Of a stretch of 6,248 bases of DNA, positions 5,776 to 6,248 are shown one piece after another (position 1 is the stretch's first letter; each line of letters starts with the position of its first letter). The stretch covers positions 28,103-34,350 of the forward strand of contig DIEW01000067.1 of NCBI GenBank assembly GCA_002418825.1, in the 5' to 3' direction. The translations under genes were made by a program, and so were the position numbers. Under the pieces are notes generated by a model, which saw nothing but the letters and a program-made list of their open reading frames with translations, did not search any database and was not told the origin of the DNA. This stretch comes from Syntrophaceae bacterium UBA5764 (GTDB lineage Bacteria; Desulfobacterota; Syntrophia; Syntrophales; Smithellaceae).

Positions 5776-6248
5776 ATGAAAAAAATACGTACGCGCTTCG
5801 CACCTTCGCCAACAGGTTATTTGCATATCGGCGGGGCGCGAACAGCTCTTTTTAACTGGCTTTTTACGCGCCATCAGGGCGGCAAGTTTATTTTGCGTAT
5901 CGAAGACACAGATCAGGTGCGCTCCACGGAAGAATCCACCAGAGCAATTCTTGATGCCATGACCTGGCTGGGCTTAAACTGGGACGAAGGTCCTTATTTT
6001 CAGGCCGAGCGGGTCGGATTGCACAGGGAAATGGTGCAAAAACTCATCAAAGAGGGGAGAGCTTATTACTGTATCTGCACGCCAGAAGAATTGGAAGAAA
6101 AAAGAAAAAAGGCCCTTGCTGCCGGCAAAAAGCCTAAGTATGACGGCACCTGCCGCGAAAAAAACCTGCAGAAAACCGCCGGCTCTGTAGTGCGCTTCCG
6201 CGGCGCGCAAACCGGCGTTACCGTTGTCGAAGATTTAATCAAAGGCAA
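5776..6248 (+). CDS. gltX: Glutamyl-tRNA synthetase (partial, N-terminal part)
   Basis: Class I aminoacyl-tRNA synthetase that charges tRNA with glutamate in the cytosol. The first 157 residues are visible; the gene runs off the right edge. RFAPSPTGYLHIGGARTALF (7-26) carries the HIGH-type ATP-binding motif at 17-20 (HIGG), followed by RIEDTD (41-46) and EGPYFQAER (71-79). Cys99, Cys101, Tyr122 and Cys126 (CIC...YDGTC) match the zinc site known in E. coli-type GluRS. The KMSKS loop and anticodon-binding domain lie beyond the window, so discriminating versus non-discriminating (Glu/Gln) charging cannot be judged. The ATG at 5776-5778 gives the standard family start with a modest GGGA about 10 bases upstream. 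It is divergent from yceD and has its own strong promoter. Confidence 0.97.
   Translation, partial: MKKIRTRFAPSPTGYLHIGGARTALFNWLFTRHQGGKFILRIEDTDQVRSTEESTRAILDAMTWLGLNWDEGPYFQAERVGLHREMVQKLIKEGRAYYCICTPEELEEKRKKALAAGKKPKYDGTCREKNLQKTAGSVVRFRGAQTGVTVVEDLIKG

Noticed and set aside
5974..6210. Minus-strand open frames inside gltX
   Set aside because: gltX is certain from its HIGH-type and zinc motifs; these are reverse-strand shadows.

Overview
The window is an ordinary chromosomal housekeeping region. It holds nine genes in two divergent units. Eight lie on the minus strand (reading from right to left: yceD/DUF177, rpmF, acpP, fabF, glyA, a dCMP deaminase, nrdR, ribE, then a ribB/ribBA cut by the left edge, which makes nine minus-strand coding regions counting that partial one). 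One plus-strand gene, gltX, is cut by the right edge. Coding is dense, and the minus-strand genes are mostly 3 to 38 bases apart. I see no mobile element, CRISPR array, tRNA or rRNA.

Organism: the chain DUF177-rpmF-(fab genes)-acpP-fabF-glyA-dCMP deaminase-nrdR-rib genes, with moderate GC and AT-rich intergenic gaps, resembles delta-proteobacterial lineages (Syntrophia/Desulfobacterota type). This is inferred from gene order and protein style. No marker here fixes the genus.

Right part (5616-6248): a 160-base divergent intergenic region carries a good sigma70-type promoter for gltX and a weaker one facing yceD, with a perfect 10-base inverted repeat touching both. Next to it (4859-5615) are yceD and rpmF, the usual ribosome-linked pair. 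Between rpmF and acpP (4708-4858) there is a 151-base gap with a terminator-like hairpin, a possible acpP promoter and a perfect 15-base palindrome. In many bacteria plsX, fabH, fabD and fabG sit in this position. Here they are absent.

Middle and left (1-4707): acpP and fabF supply the fatty acid carrier and an elongating condensing enzyme. glyA makes methylene-tetrahydrofolate, the dCMP deaminase makes dUMP, and nrdR represses ribonucleotide reductase, so these three sit around dTMP/dNTP supply. ribE and ribB(A) are riboflavin enzymes; ribD, often between nrdR and ribE, is missing here. No terminator is visible from acpP to the left edge, so acpP-fabF-glyA-dCMP deaminase-nrdR-ribE-ribB(A) may form one transcript.

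I found no convincing new biological system. The points most worth a second look are the regulatory-looking DNA upstream of acpP, the inverted repeat between yceD and gltX, and the two gene losses from otherwise familiar clusters.
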